From NCBI RefSeq assembly GCF_006438965.1, contig NZ_RCZM01000002.1, positions 620,001 to 684,000 on the forward strand: a stretch of 64,000 bases of DNA, in the 5' to 3' direction. The position numbers and the translations under genes are program-made. Source of the stretch: Pedococcus bigeumensis. Its GTDB lineage: Bacteria > Actinomycetota > Actinomycetes > Actinomycetales > Dermatophilaceae. Every line of letters begins with the position of its first letter. Within the stretch, counting starts at the first letter, position 1. A model generated the notes under the pieces. It had not been told where the DNA came from. It saw nothing but the letters and a program-made list of their open reading frames with translations, and ran no database searches. This document shows positions 15,248-23,146 of this stretch, piece by piece.

Positions 15248-15841
15248 ATGAGCGACCGCGACGTCGACGCCGAGTTCGCGGACATCATCGCGCGCTGGGA
15301 CGAGGTTGCCTCGCTCCCCGACGCCCCGGAGTCCACCGCCTCAGGCAGTGGGGCCGACACGGACCTGGACGCTGGCTCGGAGACCCGCGCGGGCAACGAC
15401 AGCGCCGACGGTCCCCCGTCCGAGGGCTCCGGATCGCGCGCCACCGGGGTCAACCCGCCGTTGCAGCCGCGCACCAACCCGCCGCCCACCCGGCCGTTCG
15501 TGGTGTGGCGCGGTGCCGAGCAGCCCGACCCCGCCGAGGCCGAGCAGGTTCCCGACCCGGTCGAGCTAAGGGACCTGCGGGACGAGGACGACGACGAGCA
15601 CTTCCAGCCCGGACCGACCGCCCCGCTCCCGCCACAGGAGGACCTGCAGTTCTGGGGGATCATCGTCGGCCTCGTCGCCGGACCCCTGGTGCTGCTCTGG
15701 CTGGTGCTGTTCCGCCCCAACGTCAGTGACTGGTGGACGCTCGGTGCCCTGGGGTTGACCGTCATGGGGTTCGTCCTGCTCGTGATGCGCCAGCCGCACG
15801 ACCGCAACGAGGACGACCCCGACAACGGCGCCCGGGTCTAG
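15248..15841 (+). CDS. Membrane protein of unknown function with acidic N-terminal domain
   Basis: A 197-residue protein: about 130 residues of Ser/Asp/Glu/Pro-rich low-complexity sequence, then two membrane helices (FWGIIVGLVAGPLVLLWLVLF and WWTLGALGLTVMGFVLLVM) and a short charged tail. The N-terminal part therefore lies on one side with both ends together, probably the cytoplasm. I recognise no domain. ATG 15248 has AAGGGG about 5 bases upstream. It converges on the EEP hydrolase gene, and the two stop codons sit in one hairpin. Confidence 0.75.
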   Translation: MSDRDVDAEFADIIARWDEVASLPDAPESTASGSGADTDLDAGSETRAGNDSADGPPSEGSGSRATGVNPPLQPRTNPPPTRPFVVWRGAEQPDPAEAEQVPDPVELRDLRDEDDDEHFQPGPTAPLPPQEDLQFWGIIVGLVAGPLVLLWLVLFRPNVSDWWTLGALGLTVMGFVLLVMRQPHDRNEDDPDNGARV

Positions 15842-15860
15842 CCGGTCCAGCCCCGGCTAG
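15838..15860. terminator. Bidirectional hairpin containing both stop codons
   Basis: CTAGCCGG (15838-15845) pairs with CCGGCTAG (15853-15860) around a 7-base loop. The left arm includes the TAG of the rightward gene and the right arm the TAG of the leftward gene. Confidence 0.55.
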
Positions 15861-16639
15861 CTCGCAGACTCGTTCCCTGCCGCGTCCTCGGCAGCCGCCT
15901 CGGCCTGCTCGACGGTGGACTCCGACACCGCCGGACCCGTCTCGGTCTCGGCCGTCGGGACCACCTGCGGGTCGAGGTCCACGTCGACCCACGTCGGGCG
16001 GTGGTCGCTCGCCGCCACCAGGTCATCGACCGACAGCGCGACCTCGCGATGCGGCAGCACGGTCAGGTCGGGCGAGGCGAAGATGACGTCGAGCACCTTG
16101 CGCGGGGCCTTGGCCGGATAGGTCGGGATGGACGCCGAGATGAGGCGCAACGGCGAGGCGAACAGCCGCCAGGCCTTGCCGGTCTCCCCCTCGTTGAGGT
16201 CGCCGGCCAGCAGCACCGGTCCGCCCCCCGACACCCGCTTGAGGATCTGCACAGCGTGCCGCTCACGTTCGTCGGCATCGAGGCTGAGGTGCACCGAGGC
16301 CACCACGAGCGGCTGGTGGCCGGCGGGTCCGACGCGCAGCACGGCATACCCGCGGGTGCGTTGGAGGGCAGCCACCCGCAGCCGGTAGTGGCGCGACTCG
16401 GGCACCTGCACGCGCAACGAGGTGAAGACCGTCGTGCCGCCGCTGCCCCGGTGCCGGCCGGACCAGAACATCCCGCACTCCTGCGCGAAGTCGGACACCC
16501 GCCACGTGGAGAACAGCCGGCGCGGCACCTCCTGGAGGCACAGCACGTCGGGGTCGATGGCGCGGATGACGCGCGCCGCCGCGTGGCGGTCGAGGGTGAA
16601 GTCCTTGAGGTTGTAGGACGCCACCCGCATGGTGCTCAT
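15857..16639 (-). CDS. Endonuclease/exonuclease/phosphatase (EEP) family hydrolase
   Basis: A 260-residue metal-dependent phosphoesterase fold. VASYNLKD opens the domain, CLQEVPRR supplies the metal-binding glutamate, LAGDLNEGE the Asp/Asn pair, VLDVIFASPDL and ASDHRPTWVDV the closing Asp-His. The substrate may be DNA, a phospholipid or an inositol phosphate; no localisation signal is present. ATG 16639 overlaps the stop of the upstream ROK kinase by 4 bp, making this the last gene of a coupled leftward operon. The last ~35 residues are an acidic Ala/Glu tail. Confidence 0.88.
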   Translation of the reverse strand: MSTMRVASYNLKDFTLDRHAAARVIRAIDPDVLCLQEVPRRLFSTWRVSDFAQECGMFWSGRHRGSGGTTVFTSLRVQVPESRHYRLRVAALQRTRGYAVLRVGPAGHQPLVVASVHLSLDADERERHAVQILKRVSGGGPVLLAGDLNEGETGKAWRLFASPLRLISASIPTYPAKAPRKVLDVIFASPDLTVLPHREVALSVDDLVAASDHRPTWVDVDLDPQVVPTAETETGPAVSESTVEQAEAAAEDAAGNESAS

Positions 16640-17628
16640 GCGCCCTCGGCGCCCGCGCGTCCCAGTGCGTCCCGTCGGGCCAGGTCCGCGGCCCCGATCA
16701 GCCCGGCCTCGTTGCCCAGCGCGGCCGCGACGATCCGCGCCTCGGGTCGGTAGCCGCGACCCGTGAGGTGGCGCCGGAACGTGGTGCGCGCCGGCTCGAG
16801 CAAGAGATCCCCTGCCGCGCTCACACCGCCACCGATGACGAAGACGCCCGGGTCGAAGGCGGCGGCCAGGTTGGCGATGCCGACCCCGAGCCACTGCCCG
16901 ATCTCGCCGAGCAGCTCGGTGGCCGTCGGGTCGCCGTCGCGCGCGGCCTCGGTGATCATCGGTCCGGTCAGCGCCGACGGGTCGCCGTCGGCGAGGGCCA
17001 GCAGGTCGGTGGCCATCGGGCTGTTCGCCGTCATCATCGAGCGCGCCTCGCGCACGAGCGCGTTCCCCGACGCGTACTGCTCCCAGCAGCCCTTGTTGCC
17101 GCACTCGCAGCGCTGACCACCCGGCACCACCTGCATGTGGCCGAACTCCCCCGCGATCCCGTAGCGGCCGCGGATGATCTGCCCGTCCATGATGATCGCG
17201 CCACCGATACCGGTGCCGAGGTTGACCATGACGACGTGCGAGTCCCCTTGTGCCGCACCGAATCTCCACTCCGCCCATGCAGCCGCGTTGGCGTCGTTGT
17301 CGACCGAGATCGGCACCGGGACGCGGCGCTGCAGGTTGGCTTCGAGGGGTTCGTCGCGCCAGGACAGGTGGGGGGCGAAGACGACGGTGGCCCGGTCTGC
17401 GGCCACGAACCCCGCTGCCCCGATACCGACCGCGACCACGTCGTCACCGGCGATGTCGATGAGCTCGGCGACCACGTCCACGATGGTGTCCTCGACCACG
17501 GCCGGTCGCGTGGAGCGGTGCGGGGTGTCGCGTCTGGCCCTGGCGACGACGGTGCCATCGGCGTCGACGACTCCCCCAGCCACTTTGGTGCCGCCGATGT
17601 CGATGCCGACGGCCAGCCCGGAGCTCAT
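16636..17628 (-). CDS. ROK-family glucokinase (copy 1)
   Basis: A 330-residue sugar kinase. The ATP-binding DIGGTKVAGGVV starts at residue 10, DNDANAAAWAE holds the catalytic aspartate, LGTGIGGAI and GEFGHMQV follow, and the ROK zinc motif is CECGNKGCWEQY. It phosphorylates glucose or a related hexose with ATP or polyphosphate. The start overlaps the next upstream gene's stop by 4 bp. It is a clear paralogue of the neighbouring copy, with the same motif spacing, and the pair probably arose by tandem duplication. Both copies keep all motifs, so neither looks dead. Confidence 0.92.
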   Translation of the reverse strand: MSSGLAVGIDIGGTKVAGGVVDADGTVVARARRDTPHRSTRPAVVEDTIVDVVAELIDIAGDDVVAVGIGAAGFVAADRATVVFAPHLSWRDEPLEANLQRRVPVPISVDNDANAAAWAEWRFGAAQGDSHVVMVNLGTGIGGAIIMDGQIIRGRYGIAGEFGHMQVVPGGQRCECGNKGCWEQYASGNALVREARSMMTANSPMATDLLALADGDPSALTGPMITEAARDGDPTATELLGEIGQWLGVGIANLAAAFDPGVFVIGGGVSAAGDLLLEPARTTFRRHLTGRGYRPEARIVAAALGNEAGLIGAADLARRDALGRAGAEGA

Positions 17629-18581
17629 GAGCCGACGCCTTCGGCGGCGAGTGCTGCCGCGCCGATCAGGCCCGCGTCGTTGCCGAGCCGGGCCGGCACC
17701 ATGTCGGCGACCGGTCGGTGGCCGCGCCCCGTGAGATTGCGTGCGTATGCCGCGTGGGCGGGTCCGATGAGCAGGTCACCGGCCGCGACGACGCCGCCAC
17801 CGATGACGATGAGCTCGGGGTCGAGGATGGCGGAGACAGATGCGGCACCCTCGCCCACCCAGCGGCCGAGGTCGGCGAGCAGCTCGACCGACGCCGAGTC
17901 GCCGGCCTGGGCGGCAGCGGTGATGTCGTCGCCCTTGAGGGCCGCAGGGTCGCCACCGCAGGCCTCGGCGAGGGCGGCGGCGCTGAGCGCACCTGACGCG
18001 ACCAGCTCGCGCGCCTCGCGGACGAGCGCGTTGCCGGAGGCGTAGACCTCCCAGCAACCGCGGTTCCCGCAGCCGCAACGGATCCCGTCCGGGACGACCC
18101 TCATGTGGCCGAGCTCGCCGCCGACGCCGTAGGCCCCGCGCAGCAGCCGCGAGTCGACCACGACACCGCCACCGATCCCGGTGCCCACCGTGATGAGCAC
18201 CATGTCGTCGGCCTCGGTGGCAGCTCCGTACCGGAACTCACCCCACGCCGCGGCGTTGGCGTCGTTCTCGATGGTGACGGGCTGGTCGACGAGGGCCTCG
18301 AGCCGCATCTTGAGCGGTTCGTCGCGCCACGCGAGGTTGGGGGCGAACAGCACCGTGGAGCCGGTGCGATCGATGAACCCCGCGCAGGCCACCCCGACGC
18401 CGCGCACGTCGCTGCGATCGGCGGCGAGCTCGGTGACGAGGTCCGCGACGTCGTGGGCGATCTGGTCCGGGTCCTGGGCCGGCGTGTCCCGACGGGCGCG
18501 CGCCAGGATCTCGCCGGTCGCGGACACGACGCCCGCGGCGATCTTCGTGCCGCCGATGTCAACACCGATGGTCACACTCAT
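17625..18581 (-). CDS. ROK-family glucokinase (copy 2)
   Basis: A 318-residue paralogue of the preceding kinase. DIGGTKIAAGVV, ENDANAAAWGE, VGTGIGGGVV, GELGHMRV and the zinc motif CGCGNRGCWEVY are all intact. Differences cluster in the sugar-proximal region (DRTGSTVLFAPNLAWRDEPL against ADRATVVFAPHLSWRDEPL), which could change sugar preference, though this is a guess. ATG 18581 overlaps the upstream gene's stop by 4 bp, and its own stop overlaps copy 1 by 4 bp. Confidence 0.92.
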   Translation of the reverse strand: MSVTIGVDIGGTKIAAGVVSATGEILARARRDTPAQDPDQIAHDVADLVTELAADRSDVRGVGVACAGFIDRTGSTVLFAPNLAWRDEPLKMRLEALVDQPVTIENDANAAAWGEFRYGAATEADDMVLITVGTGIGGGVVVDSRLLRGAYGVGGELGHMRVVPDGIRCGCGNRGCWEVYASGNALVREARELVASGALSAAALAEACGGDPAALKGDDITAAAQAGDSASVELLADLGRWVGEGAASVSAILDPELIVIGGGVVAAGDLLIGPAHAAYARNLTGRGHRPVADMVPARLGNDAGLIGAAALAAEGVGS

Positions 18582-19099
18582 GAGGTGGCGCTCCCCGCTG
18601 TGCCGGGGTGCTCGTCCTCGTCGTCCACGACGATGTCCTGCACCCGGGTCCGGGAGGCTTGGTGCGACGACTTCTTGGTCGGCGGATCGCCCGCATCGGC
18701 GCGACGCTGGCCGGCCATGTCGCGCAGGGTGGCCGCGAGCGCACCGGCGAGGTCAGCCAGCCGGTCCACCGTCTCGGGTCGCACCGAGCGCAGCAGCCCG
18801 ATGCCCTGGCAGACCGGGCACAGCTGACAGGTGACGGCCTGCCCCACGCCGTTCTCCGCACCACAGGACTCGCACCGGGACGCGTGACCGTCCGCGTGCG
18901 GGGCCGAGGCGTTCTCGGTCGAGCCGTTCCCGCCCGAGCCGGCCGCCTCTGGAGCACCCTCGTCGGGCGACGCCGGGCTGGGAGTCGTCCTCGCGGCATA
19001 CCCGGCCTGGGTGCTGCTCGCCCACCCGCCGAGGGCGTCGAGCAGCCGGGCGGCCTCCTCGGCCACCGTGCCCACGGCAGGGCGTTCGTCGTCAGCCAC
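18578..19099 (-). CDS. Cys-rich (zinc-ribbon-like) protein of unknown function
   Basis: A 173-residue acidic protein from GTG 19099. A possible zinc ribbon lies near the middle: CESCGAENGVGQAVTCQLCPVCQG gives CxxC...CxxCxxC. A helical stretch follows (ETVDRLADLAGALAATLRDMA) and the C-terminus is disordered. I know similar proteins only as unnamed neighbours of ArsA-like and ROK genes in actinobacteria. The start overlaps the end of the ArsA-like gene by 8 bp and its stop overlaps the ROK copy 2 start by 4 bp, so all are likely co-translated. Confidence 0.75.
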   Translation of the reverse strand: MADDERPAVGTVAEEAARLLDALGGWASSTQAGYAARTTPSPASPDEGAPEAAGSGGNGSTENASAPHADGHASRCESCGAENGVGQAVTCQLCPVCQGIGLLRSVRPETVDRLADLAGALAATLRDMAGQRRADAGDPPTKKSSHQASRTRVQDIVVDDEDEHPGTAGSATS

Positions 19100-20306
19100 G
19101 CGGCCAGACCTCCTCGTCGGGGACGAAGCGCACCCGCAGCAGACCATCGCGCACGGAGGCACCTTCGACCACGCATCGTTGCAGAGCGGCCGGAAGGGTG
19201 AGCACCCGGCGGTGCTCCCCCACCGTGACGACCAGCTCGTCGTCACGGCGTTGCAGGCCGAGGTCGGCCGCGTGCGCGAGGGGCAGCGGCAGAGTCATCA
19301 CGAAACCCTCGTCGGTCTGCTCGACGGTCAGTCCCCGGTGGGTGACCGGCGACAGGACGTCGGCGCCACCCTCCTGCGCCGCGGCGAGGTCGGCCAGCGC
19401 GTCGGCCCCGATCGGCTCGGACGGCAGATAGGGGGTCACGACGACGGGCAGCCCAGCGAAGGACTCCCGGACCTCGACCAGACCCTCCTGCTGCGCGGCG
19501 TTCCACGAGGCGCGCCAGGCGTCGGGGGTGTGCGGACCGGCCTCGGCCGCGGCGTCCGGGAAGACCCGGTTGACGACCACGGCGTCGACGACGAACCCGT
19601 AGAGCGACAACGACGTCCAGGTGCGCCGGGACTCGGCGATGACCACCCGCTCCGGGGTGAGGACCAGGCGCACCGAGGTCTGGTCGCCGGTGAGGATGCG
19701 GTGCACGTCGCGCATCTGGCGCTGCCACCCAGTCACTGCCTCGACCACCGCCACGTCGGGAAGCGGCACGCCGGCAGCCGCGGCGGCGGCCGGGCGCAAC
19801 GTCCGGATCAGCCCGCGCTGGGCCGGGAGCAGCCGCTCGAGGTGCCAGGCGAGGGCTTCGGGCAGGGCCAGCAACCGGAGCGTCTCGGCGGTGGGCGCGC
19901 AGTCGACGACGACGAGATCCCACGGACCGGACTCGACCTGCGAACGCAGCTCGAGCAGCGCCGCGATCTCCTCGGCACCTGGCAGCCGGGTCAGCTCCTC
20001 GGCCACCACCGGGTCGATGCCGACCGTGTCCAGCACCGAGAGCAGGTAGTCCTGCACCACCCGCCAGGACTCGCCCAGCAGGTGCGGTGGGCTGATCTGG
20101 AGGGCGGACAGGCCTGGTTCGACCTCCACCGGGGCGCCACTGCTCGCCCCGCCGAGGCCCACGCCCAGCGCGTCACCGAGCGAGTGCGCCGCATCGGTCG
20201 ACATGACCAGCGTCTTGACGCCGGCCCGAGCGGCGTGGACGGCCGTGGCCGCGGCCGTGGTGGTCTTGCCGACACCACCCTTGCCGGTGAAGAGGATGAC
20301 TCGCAT
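19092..20306 (-). CDS. ArsA/GET3-family ATPase
   Basis: A 404-residue deviant-Walker ATPase: FTGKGGVGKTT (P-loop, residues 6-16), STDAAHSLGDALG (switch I) and VVVDCAPTAETLRLL (switch II), followed by a helical middle and the C-terminal beta domain found in ArsA/GET3 relatives of actinobacteria. Such proteins use ATP to move a hydrophobic or metalloid cargo. No arsenite permease is near, so arsenic export is not supported. It begins 31 bases downstream of the SRPBCC gene and overlaps the Cys-rich gene. Confidence 0.88.
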   Translation of the reverse strand: MRVILFTGKGGVGKTTTAAATAVHAARAGVKTLVMSTDAAHSLGDALGVGLGGASSGAPVEVEPGLSALQISPPHLLGESWRVVQDYLLSVLDTVGIDPVVAEELTRLPGAEEIAALLELRSQVESGPWDLVVVDCAPTAETLRLLALPEALAWHLERLLPAQRGLIRTLRPAAAAAAGVPLPDVAVVEAVTGWQRQMRDVHRILTGDQTSVRLVLTPERVVIAESRRTWTSLSLYGFVVDAVVVNRVFPDAAAEAGPHTPDAWRASWNAAQQEGLVEVRESFAGLPVVVTPYLPSEPIGADALADLAAAQEGGADVLSPVTHRGLTVEQTDEGFVMTLPLPLAHAADLGLQRRDDELVVTVGEHRRVLTLPAALQRCVVEGASVRDGLLRVRFVPDEEVWPRG

Positions 20307-20337
20307 GGCTATCGGCGCCCTGGGGCGACGACCTGCC

Positions 20338-20784
20338 TCAACCCTCCACCCGCTTCTTCAGCGACTTCAGCGCGGTGTCGATGATGACCTTCTCGGCCTT
20401 TCGCTTGAGCATGCCGAGCATCGGGATCTTGACGTCGACCGCGAGCCGGTAGGTCACCGTCGTGGCGTCCTTGCCCTTGGCCGCCAAGGTGTACGAGCCG
20501 TTCATGGCCTTGAGGACGGTCGCCTCCACCAGGCTCCACGAGACGACACCGGTGCCGTTCTTGGCCACGTCCCACTCGTAGTCGAGGGTGTAGGTGTCCT
20601 TGATCGCTCCGGCGTCGAGGGTGAACTGGACCTGGTCGGCCCAGCCGTCGCCCTCCTCGGTGAGGATGGTGACGTTCTTGACCTCGGTCGCCCACTGCGG
20701 ATAGCTCTCGAAGTCGGCGATGACGTCCAGGACCTCACCCGGCTTGGCGTCGATGTCGATGCTGGATTCGGTGCGGTCGGCCAT
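20338..20784 (-). CDS. SRPBCC-family lipid/hydrophobic-ligand protein
   Basis: A 148-residue SRPBCC (START-like, polyketide cyclase type) protein: SSIDIDAKPGEVLDVIADFESYPQW opens the fold and VDVKIPMLGMLKRKAEKVI forms the long C-terminal helix that closes the cavity. The ligand is unknown. The next gene is an ArsA/GET3-like ATPase and a second SRPBCC gene lies just upstream, so these could share a hydrophobic cargo (inference). The start is supported by a TAGCCT -10 seven bases upstream (leaderless). First gene of the leftward operon running to 15857. Confidence 0.88.
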   Translation of the reverse strand: MADRTESSIDIDAKPGEVLDVIADFESYPQWATEVKNVTILTEEGDGWADQVQFTLDAGAIKDTYTLDYEWDVAKNGTGVVSWSLVEATVLKAMNGSYTLAAKGKDATTVTYRLAVDVKIPMLGMLKRKAEKVIIDTALKSLKKRVEG

Positions 20785-20791
20785 GCGCCGA

Positions 20792-20797
20792 AGGCTA
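20792..20797 (-). promoter_or_regulatory. -10 element (TAGCCT), leaderless SRPBCC/ArsA operon
   Basis: On the minus strand TAGCCT is followed by 7 bases and the ATG at 20784; no Shine-Dalgarno intervenes. Confidence 0.55.
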
Positions 20798-20827
20798 CAA
20801 CGCCCAGCCTTTCCCCGACGACCGCGA

Positions 20828-21187
20828 CTAGCCGTTCGCCGCCGTACCGCCTTCGAGCCGGTCCTTCAGCTCGTGCACCGCCCGCTTCCACCGCAAGGTA
20901 TGCCGCGTGGCCACGTCCCGCGGGGCCCGTGGCCCGCGCGTGCCACGCACGTAGTGGTGCACGACCACCCCGTCCCGGTACGGCTCGAGCCAGACCTCCA
21001 TCTCACCGACGACCTGACCGGTCACGCTCCATCGCACCCCTTTCACGCCGCGGTCCCTGAGGACCGCACGGGTCAGGTGCGGCCAGATCTGCGCCGTCCA
21101 CCTCTCGTCGTCGAGGCTGTCGCGGACGACCTCGGGGGCAGCCCGGATGAACGTCTCGTCGACGATGTCGATCCTGGGGTCCCGCAC
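20828..21187 (-). CDS. Second SRPBCC-family protein
   Basis: A protein of about 119 residues from GTG 21187, with IDIVDETFIRAAPEVVRDSLDDERW at the start, central strands (VRWSVTGQVVGEMEVWLEPYRDGVVVHHYV) and a closing helix TLRWKRAVHELKDRLEGG. It fits the polyketide-cyclase/SRPBCC fold and is distinct in sequence from the SRPBCC protein 44 bases downstream. Start choice is uncertain: a GTG 15 bases further upstream also lies in frame, and a perfect 7-1-7 palindrome sits immediately before GTG 21187. Ligand unknown. Confidence 0.7.
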   Translation of the reverse strand: MRDPRIDIVDETFIRAAPEVVRDSLDDERWTAQIWPHLTRAVLRDRGVKGVRWSVTGQVVGEMEVWLEPYRDGVVVHHYVRGTRGPRAPRDVATRHTLRWKRAVHELKDRLEGGTAANG

Positions 21188-21202
21188 CGGAACAGTGTTC
21201 CG
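21188..21202. promoter_or_regulatory. Perfect palindrome CGGAACAGTGTTCCG
   Basis: A 7-1-7 perfect inverted repeat directly abutting the GTG start of the leftward SRPBCC gene and 118 bases upstream of the rightward acyl-CoA ligase gene. Its size and symmetry suit a dimeric repressor. Confidence 0.45.
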
Positions 21203-21264
21203 CACGTCACGCCGGGATGTAGACGGGCACTCCCCCAGCACCCCTACCCACCGGTAGTCTGTGC

Positions 21265-21294
21265 GTCACTGAGGCACTGCTGTCACTGAGGCAC
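21265..21294. repeat. 13-bp direct repeat upstream of the acyl-CoA ligase
   Basis: GTCACTGAGGCAC occurs at 21265-21277 and 21282-21294, 17 bp start to start, 26-55 bases upstream of the ligase start. The position overlaps where a promoter would be. Confidence 0.55.
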
Positions 21295-21319
21295 AGATGC
21301 CGTCGTCAAAGGAGACTCT

Positions 21320-23122
21320 GTGCAGGAACACGTCGCACCCCCACTCGTGCCGCCCACGACCGAGGGGAGCCTTGCCGATCTCCCGGGCCGTAACGCAGTC
21401 TCGAACCCCTCGCGCGTGGCGTTCTCCCGCAAGGAGGGGAGCCGCTGGATCGACGTGACCGCAGCCGAGTTCGACCAGGACGTCCAGGGCGTCGCCAAGG
21501 GCCTGGTCGCCGCAGGGATCGCCCCCGGCGACCGCGTGGCCATCATGTGCAAGACCCGCTACGAGTGGACCCTCACGGACTTCGCGATCTGGACCGCCGG
21601 TGCGGTCACGGTCCCGATCTACGAGACCTCGTCCGCCGAGCAGGTCAGCTGGATCCTCACCGACTCGGGCGCCAAGGGCATCATGCTCGAGACCCCGGCC
21701 CACGCGGCCACCCTCGCCGAGATCCGCGACCAGGTGCCCGACCTGGCGCACGCGTGGCAGGTCGACGACGGCGCCATCGCCGAGCTCAAGACCGCAGGCG
21801 AGACCGTGAGCGACAGCGACCTCGAGGCCGCCAAGGGCGCGCTCAACCGGGCGAGCATCGCGACCATCATCTACACCTCCGGCACCACGGGTCGCCCCAA
21901 GGGCGTGCAGCTCACGCACGACAACTTCCTGGCGCTGTCCGAGAACGCCATCACCAAGCTCAAGTCCGTGGTCAAGGCCGAGGGCGCCTCGACCCTGCTG
22001 TTCCTGCCGCTGGCGCACGTCTTCGCGCGGTTCATCCAGGTCCTGTGCGTGACGGGCGAGGCCAAGATGGGCCACAGCGCCGACATCAAGAACCTGCTGG
22101 CCGACTTCGCGGAGTTCAAGCCGACCTTCATCCTGTCCGTCCCGCGCGTCTTCGAGAAGATCTACAACTCGGCCGAGGCCAAGGCGACCGCCGAGGGCAA
22201 GGGCAAGATCTTCGCCACCGCCGCCGACACCGCCATCGCGTGGTCGAGCGCCCAGGACACCGGTGGGGCCGGCCTCGGGCTCAAGGTGCGCCACACCGTC
22301 TTCGACAAGCTCGTCTACTCCAAGCTGCGCGATGCCATGGGCGGCCAGGTCATGTATGCCGTGTCCGGCGGCGCCCCGCTCGGCACTCGCCTCGGCCACT
22401 TCTTCCGCGGCATCGGCGTCACCGTCCTCGAGGGCTACGGCCTCACCGAGACCACGGCCCCCGCCACCGTCAACGTCCCGGACCGGGTCAAGATCGGCAC
22501 CGTCGGCGCCCCCCTGCCCGGCGTGGGCATCCGGATCGCCGACGACGGCGAGATCCTCATCCAGGGCAACAACGTCTTCGCGTCCTACAACAACAACGCC
22601 GAGGCCACCGCGGGTGCGGTGCTCGACGGGTGGTTCCACACCGGCGACATCGGCGAGCTCGACGAGGACGGCTACCTCAAGATCACCGGCCGCAAGAAGG
22701 AGCTGCTCGTCACCGCCGGCGGCAAGAACGTCGCACCGGCCGGCCTCGAGGACCGGCTCAGGGCGCACCCGCTCATCTCCCAGTGCATCGTCGTCGGCGA
22801 CCAGAAGCCGTTCATTGGCGCCCTGCTGACCCTGGACGAGGAGATGTACCCCGGCTGGGCCAAGAACAACGGCCTGGCGGGAGTCACCTTCGAGCAGGCC
22901 CGCACCAACGAGACGGTGCTGGCCGAGCTCCAGAAGGCCGTCGACGACGCCAACAAGTCGGTGTCCAAAGCCGAGTCGATCCGCAAGTTCGCGGTGCTGC
23001 CGGGCGACTTCACCGAGGAGAACGGCTACCTCACGCCGAGCCTGAAGCTCAAGCGCAACATCGTCATGAAGGACTTCCACGACGAGGTGGAGTCCCTCTA
23101 CGCCGGCGGCGGCAAGGAGTAG
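21320..23122 (+). CDS. Long-chain fatty acid--CoA ligase (FadD15-type)
   Basis: A 600-residue AMP-forming synthetase. The P-loop-like A3 motif is YTSGTTGRPKGVQL, followed by LFLPLAHVFAR, GYGLTETTAPATVN (A5), DGWFHTGDIGELDEDGYLKITGRKKEL (A7-A8) and the C-terminal LKLKRNIVMK with the catalytic lysine. It activates fatty acids to acyl-CoA through acyl-AMP, at the inner face of the membrane. The GTG start has GGAG about 10 bases upstream. Two 13-bp repeats and a palindrome lie in the upstream region, suggesting regulation by a fatty-acid or envelope signal (inference). Confidence 0.93.
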   Translation: MQEHVAPPLVPPTTEGSLADLPGRNAVSNPSRVAFSRKEGSRWIDVTAAEFDQDVQGVAKGLVAAGIAPGDRVAIMCKTRYEWTLTDFAIWTAGAVTVPIYETSSAEQVSWILTDSGAKGIMLETPAHAATLAEIRDQVPDLAHAWQVDDGAIAELKTAGETVSDSDLEAAKGALNRASIATIIYTSGTTGRPKGVQLTHDNFLALSENAITKLKSVVKAEGASTLLFLPLAHVFARFIQVLCVTGEAKMGHSADIKNLLADFAEFKPTFILSVPRVFEKIYNSAEAKATAEGKGKIFATAADTAIAWSSAQDTGGAGLGLKVRHTVFDKLVYSKLRDAMGGQVMYAVSGGAPLGTRLGHFFRGIGVTVLEGYGLTETTAPATVNVPDRVKIGTVGAPLPGVGIRIADDGEILIQGNNVFASYNNNAEATAGAVLDGWFHTGDIGELDEDGYLKITGRKKELLVTAGGKNVAPAGLEDRLRAHPLISQCIVVGDQKPFIGALLTLDEEMYPGWAKNNGLAGVTFEQARTNETVLAELQKAVDDANKSVSKAESIRKFAVLPGDFTEENGYLTPSLKLKRNIVMKDFHDEVESLYAGGGKE

Positions 23123-23134
23123 TCGGCCGCCCCG

Positions 23135-23140
23135 TAGGGT
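23135..23140 (+). promoter_or_regulatory. -10 element (TAGGGT), leaderless gene
   Basis: TAGGGT lies 6 bases before ATG 23147, just after the stop of the acyl-CoA ligase; no Shine-Dalgarno is seen. Confidence 0.55.
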
Positions 23141-23146
23141 CTAGCC

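Noticed and set aside
21266-23080. 600-codon frame antisense to the acyl-CoA ligase
   Set aside because: No domain and biased amino acids; the sense strand has all AMP-ligase motifs.
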